Positions 9,131 through 16,260 of a stretch of DNA of 64,000 nucleotides are shown in pieces; the stretch's first letter is position 1; each line of letters opens with the position of its first letter. A program made the translations under genes and the position numbers. This stretch comes from Sutcliffiella horikoshii. Lineage in GTDB: Bacteria > Bacillota > Bacilli > Bacillales > Bacillaceae_I. The notes under the pieces were generated by a model that was not told the origin of the DNA, searched no databases, and saw nothing but the letters and a program-made list of their open reading frames with translations. Location of the stretch: the NCBI GenBank assembly GCA_001636495.1, contig KV440964.1, positions 1,070,666 to 1,134,665 of the forward strand, read 5' to 3'.

Positions 9131-9204
9131 GTAGATTAGCTAAACACAACCGACCTTCCATTTATAATAAATTAATAGAATTAAATAAAGGAGTGGATGC
9201 TAAG

Positions 9205-9798
9205 ATGCTATTCCCTCAGATACGTTTGCAGTCTAGTTTTGCACAGACGGAGCTTCAGATTCAGAAACCAGTACAGCAGATCGAGCAACCTAAGCCAGAA
9301 CTTAGTATCGAGCAACCTAAGGCGGAATTGACGATGCGGCGGACGCCGGGGAGGTTGACGATTGATCAGTCGCAGGCGCGGGAGGATATGGATTTGAAGA
9401 GTGTCGGGAGAAGGATTGAGGAAGCGGCGCAGCTTGGACGGCAGGATTGGTTGGCAGGGTTGGCACGGGTTGCGCAGGATGGGAATGAAATGATGCGGAT
9501 TGAACATGGCGGCGGGGCGATTGGACGTCAGGCGAAGCGGAATAGTGAAGGTCCACCGAAGGAATTTAATATTGGCTGGATTCCATCGCATTTTAGTGTG
9601 AAAATTGATTATGAACCTGGTTCCCTTGACATCCAGTGGCAGGAGCGGAAGCCTAACATAAATGTGGTGATAAATAAGCCGGTGCATGAGTATACCCCGG
9701 GAGCCACACAAATCAATATGGCTAATTACTCATCGCTTGATATAGACTTTGAGAATTTGAGGTATATTGGAACAGGCGGTTACGAACAAAAAATATAA
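9205..9798 (+). CDS. yviE: YviE family protein (DUF6470)
   Basis: The 197-residue protein sits in the conserved slot between flgL and fliW and begins MLFPQIRLQSSFAQTELQI. It has two near-identical segments, IEQPKPELSIEQPKAEL. The C-terminal part is beta-rich (FSVKIDYEPGSLDIQW, INVVINKPVHEYTPGATQINM). YviE homologues are always found in flagellar loci but have no demonstrated function. ATG 9205 is preceded by AAAGGAGTGG; in-frame codons upstream belong to repeat copy 3 and are not part of the gene. Confidence 0.85.
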   Translation: MLFPQIRLQSSFAQTELQIQKPVQQIEQPKPELSIEQPKAELTMRRTPGRLTIDQSQAREDMDLKSVGRRIEEAAQLGRQDWLAGLARVAQDGNEMMRIEHGGGAIGRQAKRNSEGPPKEFNIGWIPSHFSVKIDYEPGSLDIQWQERKPNINVVINKPVHEYTPGATQINMANYSSLDIDFENLRYIGTGGYEQKI

Positions 9799-9810
9799 GG
9801 TTGTGAGAAG

Positions 9811-10248
9811 ATGAAAATAGAAACAAAGTATCATGGATTAATAGAGATACAGAAAGAAGAAGTGATTAGATTTCCGAATGGCTTGCCAGGGTTCTTGGAG
9901 GAGAAGGAGTTCGAGGTGCTTCCTATTTCAGAGGACGGATCGTTTTATATTTTGCAATCCGTTCAAACACCTGAGCTTGGATTTGTTTTGACCAATCCAT
10001 TTACGTTCTACCCGGACTATGATTTCAACCTGGAGAGCCAAGCGGTAGATGTCCTCGAGTTGGATTCTCCCGAAGATGTGACTGTCTATACAGTCCTGAC
10101 AATGGCAGATCAGTTCCACCTTACCACTGCCAATTTGCAGGCTCCTGTTGTGATTAATGTTAAAAAGAAGATTGGTAAACAAGTAATACTAACAGGTAGT
10201 CCTTATCAAACGAAACATAATCTGTTTCAGGAACCGGTAAAAAAATAG
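9811..10248 (+). CDS. fliW: Flagellar assembly factor FliW
   Basis: The 145-residue FliW binds either unassembled flagellin or the RNA-binding protein CsrA. When flagellin is secreted, FliW is free to sequester CsrA and relieve repression of hag translation. Signature stretches include IRFPNGLPGFLEEKEFEVLP and VLTMADQFHLTTANLQAPVVIN. It lies 12 bp after yviE and 15 bp before csrA, the standard order, and upstream of the hag leader with its CsrA sites. Confidence 0.95.
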   Translation: MKIETKYHGLIEIQKEEVIRFPNGLPGFLEEKEFEVLPISEDGSFYILQSVQTPELGFVLTNPFTFYPDYDFNLESQAVDVLELDSPEDVTVYTVLTMADQFHLTTANLQAPVVINVKKKIGKQVILTGSPYQTKHNLFQEPVKK

Positions 10249-10263
10249 AGAGGAGGAGAACGC

Positions 10264-10491
10264 ATGCTAGTATTAACTCGTAAGAAAGATGAGGTCATCA
10301 AGATTGGGGATGACATCGAGATTACGGTCATTGGTATAAATGGCGACCAAGTAAAGTTGGGCATCCAAGCCCCAAAGCATATCGAGATACATAGAAAAGA
10401 AATATACCTTTCCATCCAAGAGGAAAACAACGCAGCATCCCACTCCTCTCTTGATTTTCTGACAGCTTTGAGCAATCAACTGAAAAAATAA
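10264..10491 (+). CDS. csrA: Carbon storage regulator CsrA
   Basis: The 75-residue RNA-binding translational repressor begins [20 protein letters not shown] and contains [25 protein letters not shown], the dimer RNA-binding strands with the conserved Arg in HRKEIY. In this locus it represses flagellin translation by occupying the hag Shine-Dalgarno; FliW antagonises it. The RBS GAGAGGAGGAG is strong. No clear terminator separates csrA from hag, which has its own promoter. Confidence 0.96.
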   Translation: MLVLTRKKDEVIKIGDDIEITVIGINGDQVKLGIQAPKHIEIHRKEIYLSIQEENNAASHSSLDFLTALSNQLKK

Positions 10492-10522
10492 TTCAATTTG
10501 TTAAAAATTCTCTCTCAACCTC

Positions 10523-10549
10523 TAAACAGTTGTCGGGACAGGTCGATAT
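10523..10549 (+). promoter_or_regulatory. Sigma-D promoter of hag
   Basis: TAAA at 10523-10526, a 15-nt spacer and GTCGATAT at 10542-10549 match the sigma-D consensus TAAA-N15-GCCGATAT with one mismatch. Transcription would start near 10557, giving a leader of about 105 nt. Confidence 0.9.
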
Positions 10550-10611
10550 AAAACATGTAAGCAAATAGAATCAAAAGGCGGCCGACTTTTGATCTATCTG
10601 CAAATCTAACA

Positions 10612-10653
10612 CCGATTACACAAGGACGTGAAATCGGCGACAACTCAAGGAGG
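10612..10653 (+). promoter_or_regulatory. Two CsrA-binding sites in the hag leader
   Basis: Site 1 is ACACAAGGACGT (10618-10629), a near-consensus CsrA target. It is presented in the loop of a hairpin with stem CCGAT (10612-10616) / ATCGG (10633-10637). Site 2 is CTCAAGGAGG (10645-10653 region), overlapping the hag Shine-Dalgarno. This two-site layout matches the known B. subtilis hag leader. Confidence 0.85.
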
Positions 10654-10662
10654 AAAAATGTA

Positions 10663-11478
10663 ATGAGAATTAATCACAATATTGCTGCGTTGAACACGCA
10701 CCGTCAGCTAGGTACTGCTAACAATGCGCAAATGAAGTCAATGGAGAAACTTTCTTCTGGATTAAGAATTAACAGAGCAGGAGATGACGCTGCTGGTCTT
10801 GCAATTTCCGAAAAAATGAGAGCCCAGGTAAAAGGATTAGATCAAGCTTCTAGGAATAGCCAGGATGCGATCAGTTTAATTCAAACAGCAGAAGGAGCGT
10901 TGAATGAAACTCACTCGATTCTTCAACGTATGCGTGAACTAACTGTTCAAGCAGGTAACACAGGAACTCAACAAGAAGAAGACCTACAAGCAATTCAAGA
11001 CGAATTGGATTCTTTAGTTTCAGAAATAGACGGAATTTCAGAGCGCACAGAATTTAACGGAAAAAAGCTTCTTGATGGTAATTTCAACGGAAAGTTCCAA
11101 ATTGGTGCTAACTCTACACAACAACTTGACCTTGCAATCGCAGCAGCGGATTCAGCTACATTAACTGTTGATACTGTAGATGTAACTGCTGTAACTTTTG
11201 ACTTTGATACAGAAGTTGCTAAAATTGATGAAGCTATCAAACTTGTATCGAGTGAACGTTCTAATCTTGGTGCTACACAAAACAGACTAGAGCATACAAT
11301 CAACAACTTAAGTACTTCTTCTGAAAACCTAACAGCTGCGGAATCTCGTATCCGTGACGTTGATATGGCAAAAGAAATGATGGAACAAACTAAGAATTCT
11401 ATTCTTGCACAAGCATCACAAGCGATGTTGGCTCAATCCAATCAAATGCCTCAAGGTGTACTTCAACTCTTGAGATAA
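10663..11478 (+). CDS. hag: Flagellin Hag (unspliced reading)
   Basis: The 271-residue flagellin starts MRINHNIAALNTHRQLG. D0/D1 helices are conserved at both ends (LSSGLRINRAGDDAAGLAISEKM; AKEMMEQTKNSILAQASQ). A short variable domain lies near residues 150-190, making the protein shorter than the 304-residue B. subtilis Hag. Read without splicing, it ends AQSNQMPQGVLQLLR at 11478, a complete flagellin terminus. A group I intron core follows immediately, and beyond it the same terminus is encoded again (NQQPQGVLQLLR, stop 11851-11853). The C-terminal codons therefore exist twice. RBS AGGAGG at 10648. Confidence 0.95.
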   Translation: MRINHNIAALNTHRQLGTANNAQMKSMEKLSSGLRINRAGDDAAGLAISEKMRAQVKGLDQASRNSQDAISLIQTAEGALNETHSILQRMRELTVQAGNTGTQQEEDLQAIQDELDSLVSEIDGISERTEFNGKKLLDGNFNGKFQIGANSTQQLDLAIAAADSATLTVDTVDVTAVTFDFDTEVAKIDEAIKLVSSERSNLGATQNRLEHTINNLSTSSENLTAAESRIRDVDMAKEMMEQTKNSILAQASQAMLAQSNQMPQGVLQLLR

Positions 11479-11814
11479 TTGATTTAGAGGGCGTCTAGAT
11501 TGGTAACGAGCTAGAGTATAACTGGGTGAATTGCTGGAACCTCCTAAAGCCACTTCAACCACAGCGAAACTGGAAACAGTAGGCGTTAAGGTATGAAAAT
11601 GAAGGGGATGTAACAATGGACAATCAGCAGCCAAGCTCCTGAGAGGAAACTCTGGAGAAGGTTCAACGACTAGAGAATACGGTCTAAGGTGAAAGCTATG
11701 ACTATGAATCTCGTAGGGCAGCCTTAAAGCTGTTCGAAGTGCCCAGCTCCTACTTAAAATAGGATGAAGATATAGTCTATTCTATGATCGAAAGACATAG
11801 TCGCAAAGCAAGCG
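11452..11814 (+). ncRNA. Group I intron at the 3' end of hag
   Basis: All core group I elements are visible: P AATTGCTGGAAC (11529), Q AATCAGCAGCCAAG (11622), R GTTCAACGACTAGA (11661) and S AAGATATAGTC (11767). Helices: P3 CTGGGT/GCCCAG (11522/11741), P4 TGCTG/CAGCA, P6 CTCC/GGAG, P7 GACTA/TAGTC, P8 TCCTA/TAGGA, P9 CTATG/CATAG with a GAAA loop, and P2 TCTAG/CTAGA. The 60-odd nt between R and P3' suggests an IA-type P7 extension. There is no homing endonuclease frame. Boundaries are uncertain. The given start uses a 6-bp P1 (AUGCCU with GGGCGU at 11489-11494) and the end uses the G at 11814. An alternative is 11438-11812, which would splice to an exactly canonical flagellin end. Confidence 0.88.
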
Positions 11815-11853
11815 AACCAACAACCACAAGGAGTTTTACAGCTTCTTCGTTAA
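11815..11853 (+). other. hag: 3' exon of hag: second copy of the flagellin C-terminus
   Basis: The codons read NQQPQGVLQLLR followed by TAA. They encode nearly the same residues as the end of the upstream hag frame, but with different synonymous codons (for example tta-cag-ctt-ctt-cgt against ctt-caa-ctc-ttg-aga). The copy has no start codon or RBS and can only be expressed by splicing. The hag terminator follows it. Confidence 0.85.
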
Positions 11854-11864
11854 TAATAATTCTA

Positions 11865-11900
11865 AAAGGGACTCTAGATTAATAGGGTCTCTTTCCTTTT
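11865..11900 (+). terminator. Terminator of hag
   Basis: AAAGGGACTC (11865-11874) pairs with GGGTCTCTTT (11885-11894) with two wobble pairs, followed by a short T-rich tail. It lies after the second flagellin terminus, consistent with that being the ancestral gene end. Confidence 0.75.
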
Positions 11901-12020
11901 GTGAAAGTCCTAACCTATGAATTACCTCCGTAGCATATAATTTCTTCCTAAACCCCTTTATTTCTTTTTCAATCTACCGATAATACTACTAGAGTAAACA
12001 TTTCCACGGAGGGGACCCGT

Positions 12021-12365
12021 ATGCACATTTCGCCAATGGCCAGCAACTTAGATCCCACAACTAGAACGCATTCACTAGGAACAGTTTCAACAAAAGTAGA
12101 TGTTTCCATTAAGGAAACAAAGCAAGCTCATCCTGAACAGAGCAGGCGTCAAATGGAGACAATCGTGGACGGTATGAATGATTTTATGAAGCCAATGAAT
12201 ATGTCCGTAAGGTTTGAGCTGCATGATGAATTGAATGAGTATTATGTGACGGTGGTGGATGTTGCCACTGATGAAGTTATACGGGAGATTCCTTCCAAAA
12301 AATTTTTGGATATGTATGCAGCAATGACCGAGTATATGGGGTTATTTGTCGATAAAAAGATTTAG
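12021..12365 (+). CDS. flaG: Flagellar protein FlaG
   Basis: The 114-residue protein has the C-terminal FlaG domain (MNMSVRFELHDELNEYYVTVVDVATDEVIREIPSKKFLDMYAAM). FlaG proteins influence filament length or cap assembly; the exact role in bacilli is unclear. It begins a tight set flaG-fliD-fliS-fliT; RBS GGAGGGGA lies before ATG 12021, and the stop is 12 bp from the fliD ATG. Confidence 0.93.
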   Translation: MHISPMASNLDPTTRTHSLGTVSTKVDVSIKETKQAHPEQSRRQMETIVDGMNDFMKPMNMSVRFELHDELNEYYVTVVDVATDEVIREIPSKKFLDMYAAMTEYMGLFVDKKI

Positions 12366-12377
12366 GTGGTGAAAGAG

Positions 12378-13886
12378 ATGCGCTTAACTGGATTTCAAAG
12401 TGGGTTGGATATTAATCAGATGGTAGCAGATCTGATGAAAGCCCAGCGTATGCCAATGAACAAGCTTACCCAGCAGAAGCAGCTGTTGGAGTGGAAGCGT
12501 GATGATTACCGCGAAACTAATAGACTATTGAACGATTTTCGTAATCTATCTTTTGATATGACTCTTCAACGGACTTATTCACAAAAGCAGGTAACATCTA
12601 GTAATGAAAAAGTAACGGCAACAGCTTCCTCAACTGCAGCAAACGTTACATATACCATTTCAGATGTCAAAGTAGCTACTCCTGCCACTGTTCACTCAAA
12701 GGAAATTTTGAATGGTACAGGAGAAAAGTTCGATCCTAGCAAAAGTATTATGGATCAGCGAAATAAGTTTTCTACTTCACCAGCCGTATTAGGAGATGGA
12801 GAGGAACATAGTTTTACCATTTCAACCTTTGATGCCGATGGAAATGAAATACAGGATACTTTTAAAATAAATCAAACAACTACAATGAATGATTTAATGA
12901 ATAAAATAAGCACATCGAAAATTGGGGTCACAGCCTTTTTTGATGAAGTGAATGGTCAATTGATGCTGACTAGGAAAAATGCCGGAAACTTGGTGGGAGC
13001 AGAAGGGAAAGCTTTCACCTTTGAGGGTGATTTCCTGACTGATACTCTAAATTTAGGTGGATCGCCCGAAGAAGTAATGGGTACTGACGCTCAGTTGAAA
13101 ATCAATGGAGTAGATACGACAAGGAAGTCTAACACGTTTTCTGTAAACGGTGTAACTTTTACATTACACGGTGATATGGAAGGGGATTCTGCTGTAGTAG
13201 CAGTGAGAAACGACACCGAGAAAACCTTTAATGCTATTAAGGACTATATTACAAAATATAATGAACTAATAGAGAAAATAAACGGAAAGATCGGAGAACC
13301 GGTCTACCGTGACTATAAACCATTATCAGATCAAGAAAGAGAATCTCTTTCTGAAAAACAGATTGAACAATGGGAAGAAAAAGCAAGAAGTGGTTTGTTA
13401 AGAAATGACTCTATTCTTTCCTCAGGCTTAAACAAAATGCGATTGAGTTTATATGAGAAAGTTGGCGGAGTGTCTGGATCGTTCAGTCAACTTTCTGAAA
13501 TAGGTATCGCTACAGGAGCTAACTATCGAGACAAAGGAAAGTTGATGATTGATGAAGACAAGCTGAGAGCGGCAATAGAAAATGATCCAAACTCAGTCAT
13601 GGAGCTCTTCACAGCAAATGGTACAGGAATAGCACGGAAATTACGTGAATCTGCAACAGCAACTGTCCAAAGCATTGAAGCGCGTGCTGGAAATGCAAGT
13701 CGTACCGCACAGCAGTTCACAATTGGTCGCGAGTTAATGAGTGTAGACAAACGTATTTCGGCTTTTGAGAAACGGATGCAAACCGTAGAGGCACGATATT
13801 GGCGTCAATTTACCGCAATGGAAAAAGCAATAGGACAGTCCAATCAACAATCCATGCAATTAATGAGTCAATTTTATAATGGCTGA
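12378..13886 (+). CDS. fliD: Flagellar cap protein FliD (HAP2)
   Basis: The 502-residue filament cap protein promotes flagellin insertion at the growing tip. The N-terminus MRLTGFQSGLDINQMVADLMKAQRMPMNKL is the FliD_N signature. The C-terminal FliD domain includes GLNKMRLSLYEKV and the helical tail KRISAFEKRMQTVEARYWRQFTAMEKAI. ATG 12378 is preferred over in-frame GTG codons at 12366 and 12369, because AGGTGGTG then serves as the ribosome binding site. Confidence 0.95.
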   Translation: MRLTGFQSGLDINQMVADLMKAQRMPMNKLTQQKQLLEWKRDDYRETNRLLNDFRNLSFDMTLQRTYSQKQVTSSNEKVTATASSTAANVTYTISDVKVATPATVHSKEILNGTGEKFDPSKSIMDQRNKFSTSPAVLGDGEEHSFTISTFDADGNEIQDTFKINQTTTMNDLMNKISTSKIGVTAFFDEVNGQLMLTRKNAGNLVGAEGKAFTFEGDFLTDTLNLGGSPEEVMGTDAQLKINGVDTTRKSNTFSVNGVTFTLHGDMEGDSAVVAVRNDTEKTFNAIKDYITKYNELIEKINGKIGEPVYRDYKPLSDQERESLSEKQIEQWEEKARSGLLRNDSILSSGLNKMRLSLYEKVGGVSGSFSQLSEIGIATGANYRDKGKLMIDEDKLRAAIENDPNSVMELFTANGTGIARKLRESATATVQSIEARAGNASRTAQQFTIGRELMSVDKRISAFEKRMQTVEARYWRQFTAMEKAIGQSNQQSMQLMSQFYNG

Positions 13887-13905
13887 TAATAAGGAGTGAT
13901 CAACA

Positions 13906-14307
13906 ATGGCAATGAAAAATCCCTATCAAGCCTACCGGCAAAATTCCGTCAACACCGCTACGCCTGGTGAGTTGACGTTGATGCTATATAATGGGGCAAT
14001 AAAATTTATGAAGCTTGCCAAAAAGGGAATGGAAGATGAGAACATCGAACTGAAAAACACGAACCTGATTAAGGCGCAGAAGATTGTTCAGGAACTGATG
14101 GTAACATTGGATACGAGTCATGATGTAGGAAAATCCATGATGACGATGTATGATTATATGAACCGCCGCCTGATTGAGGCGAATATAAAGAACGACCCTG
14201 CCATCGTGGAGGATGTGGAAGGCCATATGGTGGAGTTCCGAGATACTTGGAAACAGGTCATCCAATCGAACCGCCAGCAGGCATTTGCGACGGGTAGTCA
14301 GGCGTAA
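13906..14307 (+). CDS. fliS: Flagellin export chaperone FliS
   Basis: The 133-residue helical-bundle chaperone binds the C-terminal D0 helices of flagellin and prevents premature polymerisation. Its N-terminus AYRQNSVNTATPGELTLMLYNGAIKFM is the FliS family hallmark. RBS AAGGAGTGATCA precedes ATG 13906. The stop overlaps the fliT start by one base (TAATG). Because FliS recognises the flagellin C-terminus, the alternative ends encoded around the hag intron fall in its binding region. Confidence 0.95.
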   Translation: MAMKNPYQAYRQNSVNTATPGELTLMLYNGAIKFMKLAKKGMEDENIELKNTNLIKAQKIVQELMVTLDTSHDVGKSMMTMYDYMNRRLIEANIKNDPAIVEDVEGHMVEFRDTWKQVIQSNRQQAFATGSQA

Positions 14308-14660
14308 TGAACGTCGTCGATAACTTGGACAAAGTGACCACACATCTTTTGACCTTACTCGATGGGCCTTTCCCAGCGGAAGAAGAACGTGATGCCCTCC
14401 TGGAAGAAATCGATAAGGCGTTGCAAATAAGGGATTCCTTGCTTCAGCGCCTTTCTCCTCCTTTTTCGGAAGAGGAAATAGAACTGGGGAAAAAAGTGGC
14501 GGTTGCGAGCCAGCAGGTTACACCGAAGCTTGAGGTTTTCCATAAGCAATTAAAGCAGGAGTGGGCTCAAATCCAACAGTCCAAAAAGACGGCCAAGGCA
14601 TATGGTCAGGCCTACAACTCACCAACAGCAGACGGGATGTATTATGACAAAAGAAACTAG
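14307..14660 (+). CDS. fliT: FliT-like flagellar chaperone
   Basis: The 117-residue, mostly helical protein lies directly after fliS in the FliT position, with start and stop overlapping as TAATG. Sequence similarity to FliT is weak by eye (LDKVTTHLLTLLDGPFPAEEERDALLEEIDKAL), so the name rests on size, helicity and order. FliT proteins chaperone the cap protein FliD. Confidence 0.75.
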   Translation: MNVVDNLDKVTTHLLTLLDGPFPAEEERDALLEEIDKALQIRDSLLQRLSPPFSEEEIELGKKVAVASQQVTPKLEVFHKQLKQEWAQIQQSKKTAKAYGQAYNSPTADGMYYDKRN

Positions 14661-14669
14661 GTGTATAGG

Positions 14670-15056
14670 ATGGCTGGATTGACAACAAGAGAATTTCTAT
14701 TATTAAAACAATATAATGCCCTACTGGAGACGGTAGAAGAGGCTTTCGATTACTTGAGCGACGAAAACCTAAACGCCTCCGCACCTGTCACACGTCAAGT
14801 GGTACTAGACAGCTACGAGGCTATCGGTAAAATTGCTGAAGCGCACGTAAATCTCGTCATACTCTTCGAAAAAAACGAGGAGGCCCTTCAGGTCATTGCG
14901 CAGTTTGGCGTCCTTGTAGATGAACTAGAACAAATCGGCCATTTTGAACAAAACAACGTCCCAGAAAAAGAAGCATTACAAACCTATATCAAGCCAGCAT
15001 ACGAAACCTGGAAAAACCAAATTCAACACCATATCTTACCCCATATCGCCCACTAA
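14670..15056 (+). CDS. Uncharacterised helical protein at the end of the flagellar operon
   Basis: The 128-residue acidic, helical protein begins MAGLTTREFLLLKQYNALLE. I do not recognise a family; B. subtilis has no gene between fliT and hpf. Spacing to fliT is 9 bp and the operon terminator follows immediately, so it is co-transcribed with fliDST. Its length and helicity are like a third small flagellar chaperone, but that is inference. ATG 14670 is preferred over an in-frame GTG at 14661, which abuts the fliT stop. Confidence 0.75.
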   Translation: MAGLTTREFLLLKQYNALLETVEEAFDYLSDENLNASAPVTRQVVLDSYEAIGKIAEAHVNLVILFEKNEEALQVIAQFGVLVDELEQIGHFEQNNVPEKEALQTYIKPAYETWKNQIQHHILPHIAH

Positions 15057-15087
15057 CTCTCCATTGCACCTTGGAGAGTTTTCTTTT
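15055..15087 (+). terminator. Terminator of the fliDST operon
   Basis: AACTCTCCA (15055) pairs perfectly with TGGAGAGTT (15072) and is followed by TTCTTTTT. Confidence 0.9.
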
Positions 15088-15129
15088 TCTGATTATTATA
15101 AGTTAAAGGTGCTGTCAAAAAGATTCCCC

Positions 15130-15256
15130 CTGTTTCCTGCAGTACAGGGTGTTCGACTCCAGCGGGGGAGTAACGGTTGGTTGAGACCCCGCAACGAAGT
15201 TAGGAGGCTCAAACACCGTCCCGCGGAAAGCGAACACCCGGAACGAAAGGAAACAG
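15130..15256 (-). repeat. 127-bp intergenic repeat, copy 4 (reverse)
   Basis: The ends are CTGTTTCCT and AGGAAACAG, perfectly complementary but different from the GCTGTTGATT ends of other copies. The inner arms GTTGAG/CTCAAAC also pair with one exception. It lies after the fliDST terminator and before the hpf promoter; the remaining ~120 bp before the promoter hold nothing recognised. Confidence 0.92.
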
Positions 15257-15374
15257 AAGTAGAATGTAGTAACCAAAATACATGAAAGTTTTCCCATCCC
15301 CTCGCATATACTTGATTCACCCCACAAGAACAGCCGTCCCATAACGATTCACAAAATCTTAACATTTCTTTTAC

Positions 15375-15400
15375 GTTTAGGCAGGAATTCTGTTGGGTAT
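15375..15400 (+). promoter_or_regulatory. Sigma-B promoter of hpf, overlapping a possible sigma-H promoter
   Basis: GTTTAG, a 14-nt spacer and GGGTAT match the sigma-B consensus GTTTAA-N13-15-GGGTAT. AGGAATT (15383) with GTAGAAAT 12 nt downstream loosely matches sigma-H. B. subtilis hpf (yvyD) is known to use both factors. Confidence 0.75.
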
Positions 15401-15522
15401 TGTAGAAATATGTTTACATAAGCTTAATGCAAGCTTAACCTCCACCATTCTGGAGGGAAATGTAGGCAGATTGTTTGGATGAAGCACAGTTCCAAACAGG
15501 AACAAAAGGAGGAGTTCATTTT

Positions 15523-16083
15523 ATGAAGTACAACGTACGCGGTGAAAACATTGAGGTAACTCCAGCAATCCGAGATTATGTAGAGAATAAGATCGGAAAG
15601 ATTGAACGCTATTTTGATTCCACTGACAATGCAGAATGCAAAGTGAATCTGAAAGTCTACAACAACCAACAAAAAATTGAAGTGACCATTCCTATGACAG
15701 GCCTAGTGTTACGTGCAGAAGAAAGTCACGATGATCTCTATGCAGCGATAGACCTTGTCGTAGATAAACTAGAGCGACAAATAAGAAAGCATAAAACAAA
15801 GGTCAACCGTAAACTTCGCGATACAGGTTCACCTAAATACTTATTTAACGAAGTAATTGATAATGGTGCTCCAGCCCATGTGGCAGTAGAGGATGATGAG
15901 GACGAAGCAGACTTGGTTCGTACGAAACGCTACAACCTGAAGCCAATGGACAGCGAGGAAGCAATTCTTCAAATGAACCTGTTAGGACATAACTTCTTCG
16001 TATTCTTAAACGCAGCAACAAACGAAACAAATGTGGTGTATAAGCGTAACGATGGGAAATATGGATTGATTGAGTCTTACTGA
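15523..16083 (+). CDS. hpf: Long ribosome hibernation promoting factor HPF
   Basis: The 186-residue long-form HPF (YvyD) dimerises 70S ribosomes into inactive 100S particles in stationary phase and stress. The N-terminal RaiA-like domain begins MKYNVRGENIEVTPAIRDYVENKIGKIERYF. The C-terminal dimerisation domain (about residues 128-186) contains VRTKRYNLKPMDSEEAILQMNLLGHNFFVFLN. ATG 15523 follows AAAGGAGGAG; in-frame codons upstream are not conserved. A sigma-B-type promoter lies about 125 bp upstream. Confidence 0.96.
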   Translation: MKYNVRGENIEVTPAIRDYVENKIGKIERYFDSTDNAECKVNLKVYNNQQKIEVTIPMTGLVLRAEESHDDLYAAIDLVVDKLERQIRKHKTKVNRKLRDTGSPKYLFNEVIDNGAPAHVAVEDDEDEADLVRTKRYNLKPMDSEEAILQMNLLGHNFFVFLNAATNETNVVYKRNDGKYGLIESY

Positions 16084-16104
16084 TAACTGAATGCTATTCA
16101 ATTA

Positions 16105-16128
16105 AGGGACCCTATATGGGTCTCTTTT
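16105..16128 (+). terminator. Terminator of hpf
   Basis: AGGGACCC, loop TATA, GGGTCTCT, followed by a T run. Confidence 0.88.
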
Positions 16129-16260
16129 TATGTCGAAATTTCTCGGGAAATGATGTAGGATATTGTCGGAAAACAACCTTCTATTACTCCCTATTATGAT
16201 AAAATATCAATAGGTACCATTGGAGGATATTGGTTCTCTTGGAAAAAGGGGAGAGAAAAA

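Noticed and set aside
9004-9204. Upstream extension of yviE
   Set aside because: It is repeat copy 3 read as protein; AAAGGAGTGG precedes ATG 9205 at normal spacing.
11472-11486. 5' splice site after CTCTT (11471), using GAGGG as guide
   Set aside because: A 5-bp P1 can be drawn, but joining to any plausible 3' site shifts the frame and loses the flagellin end.
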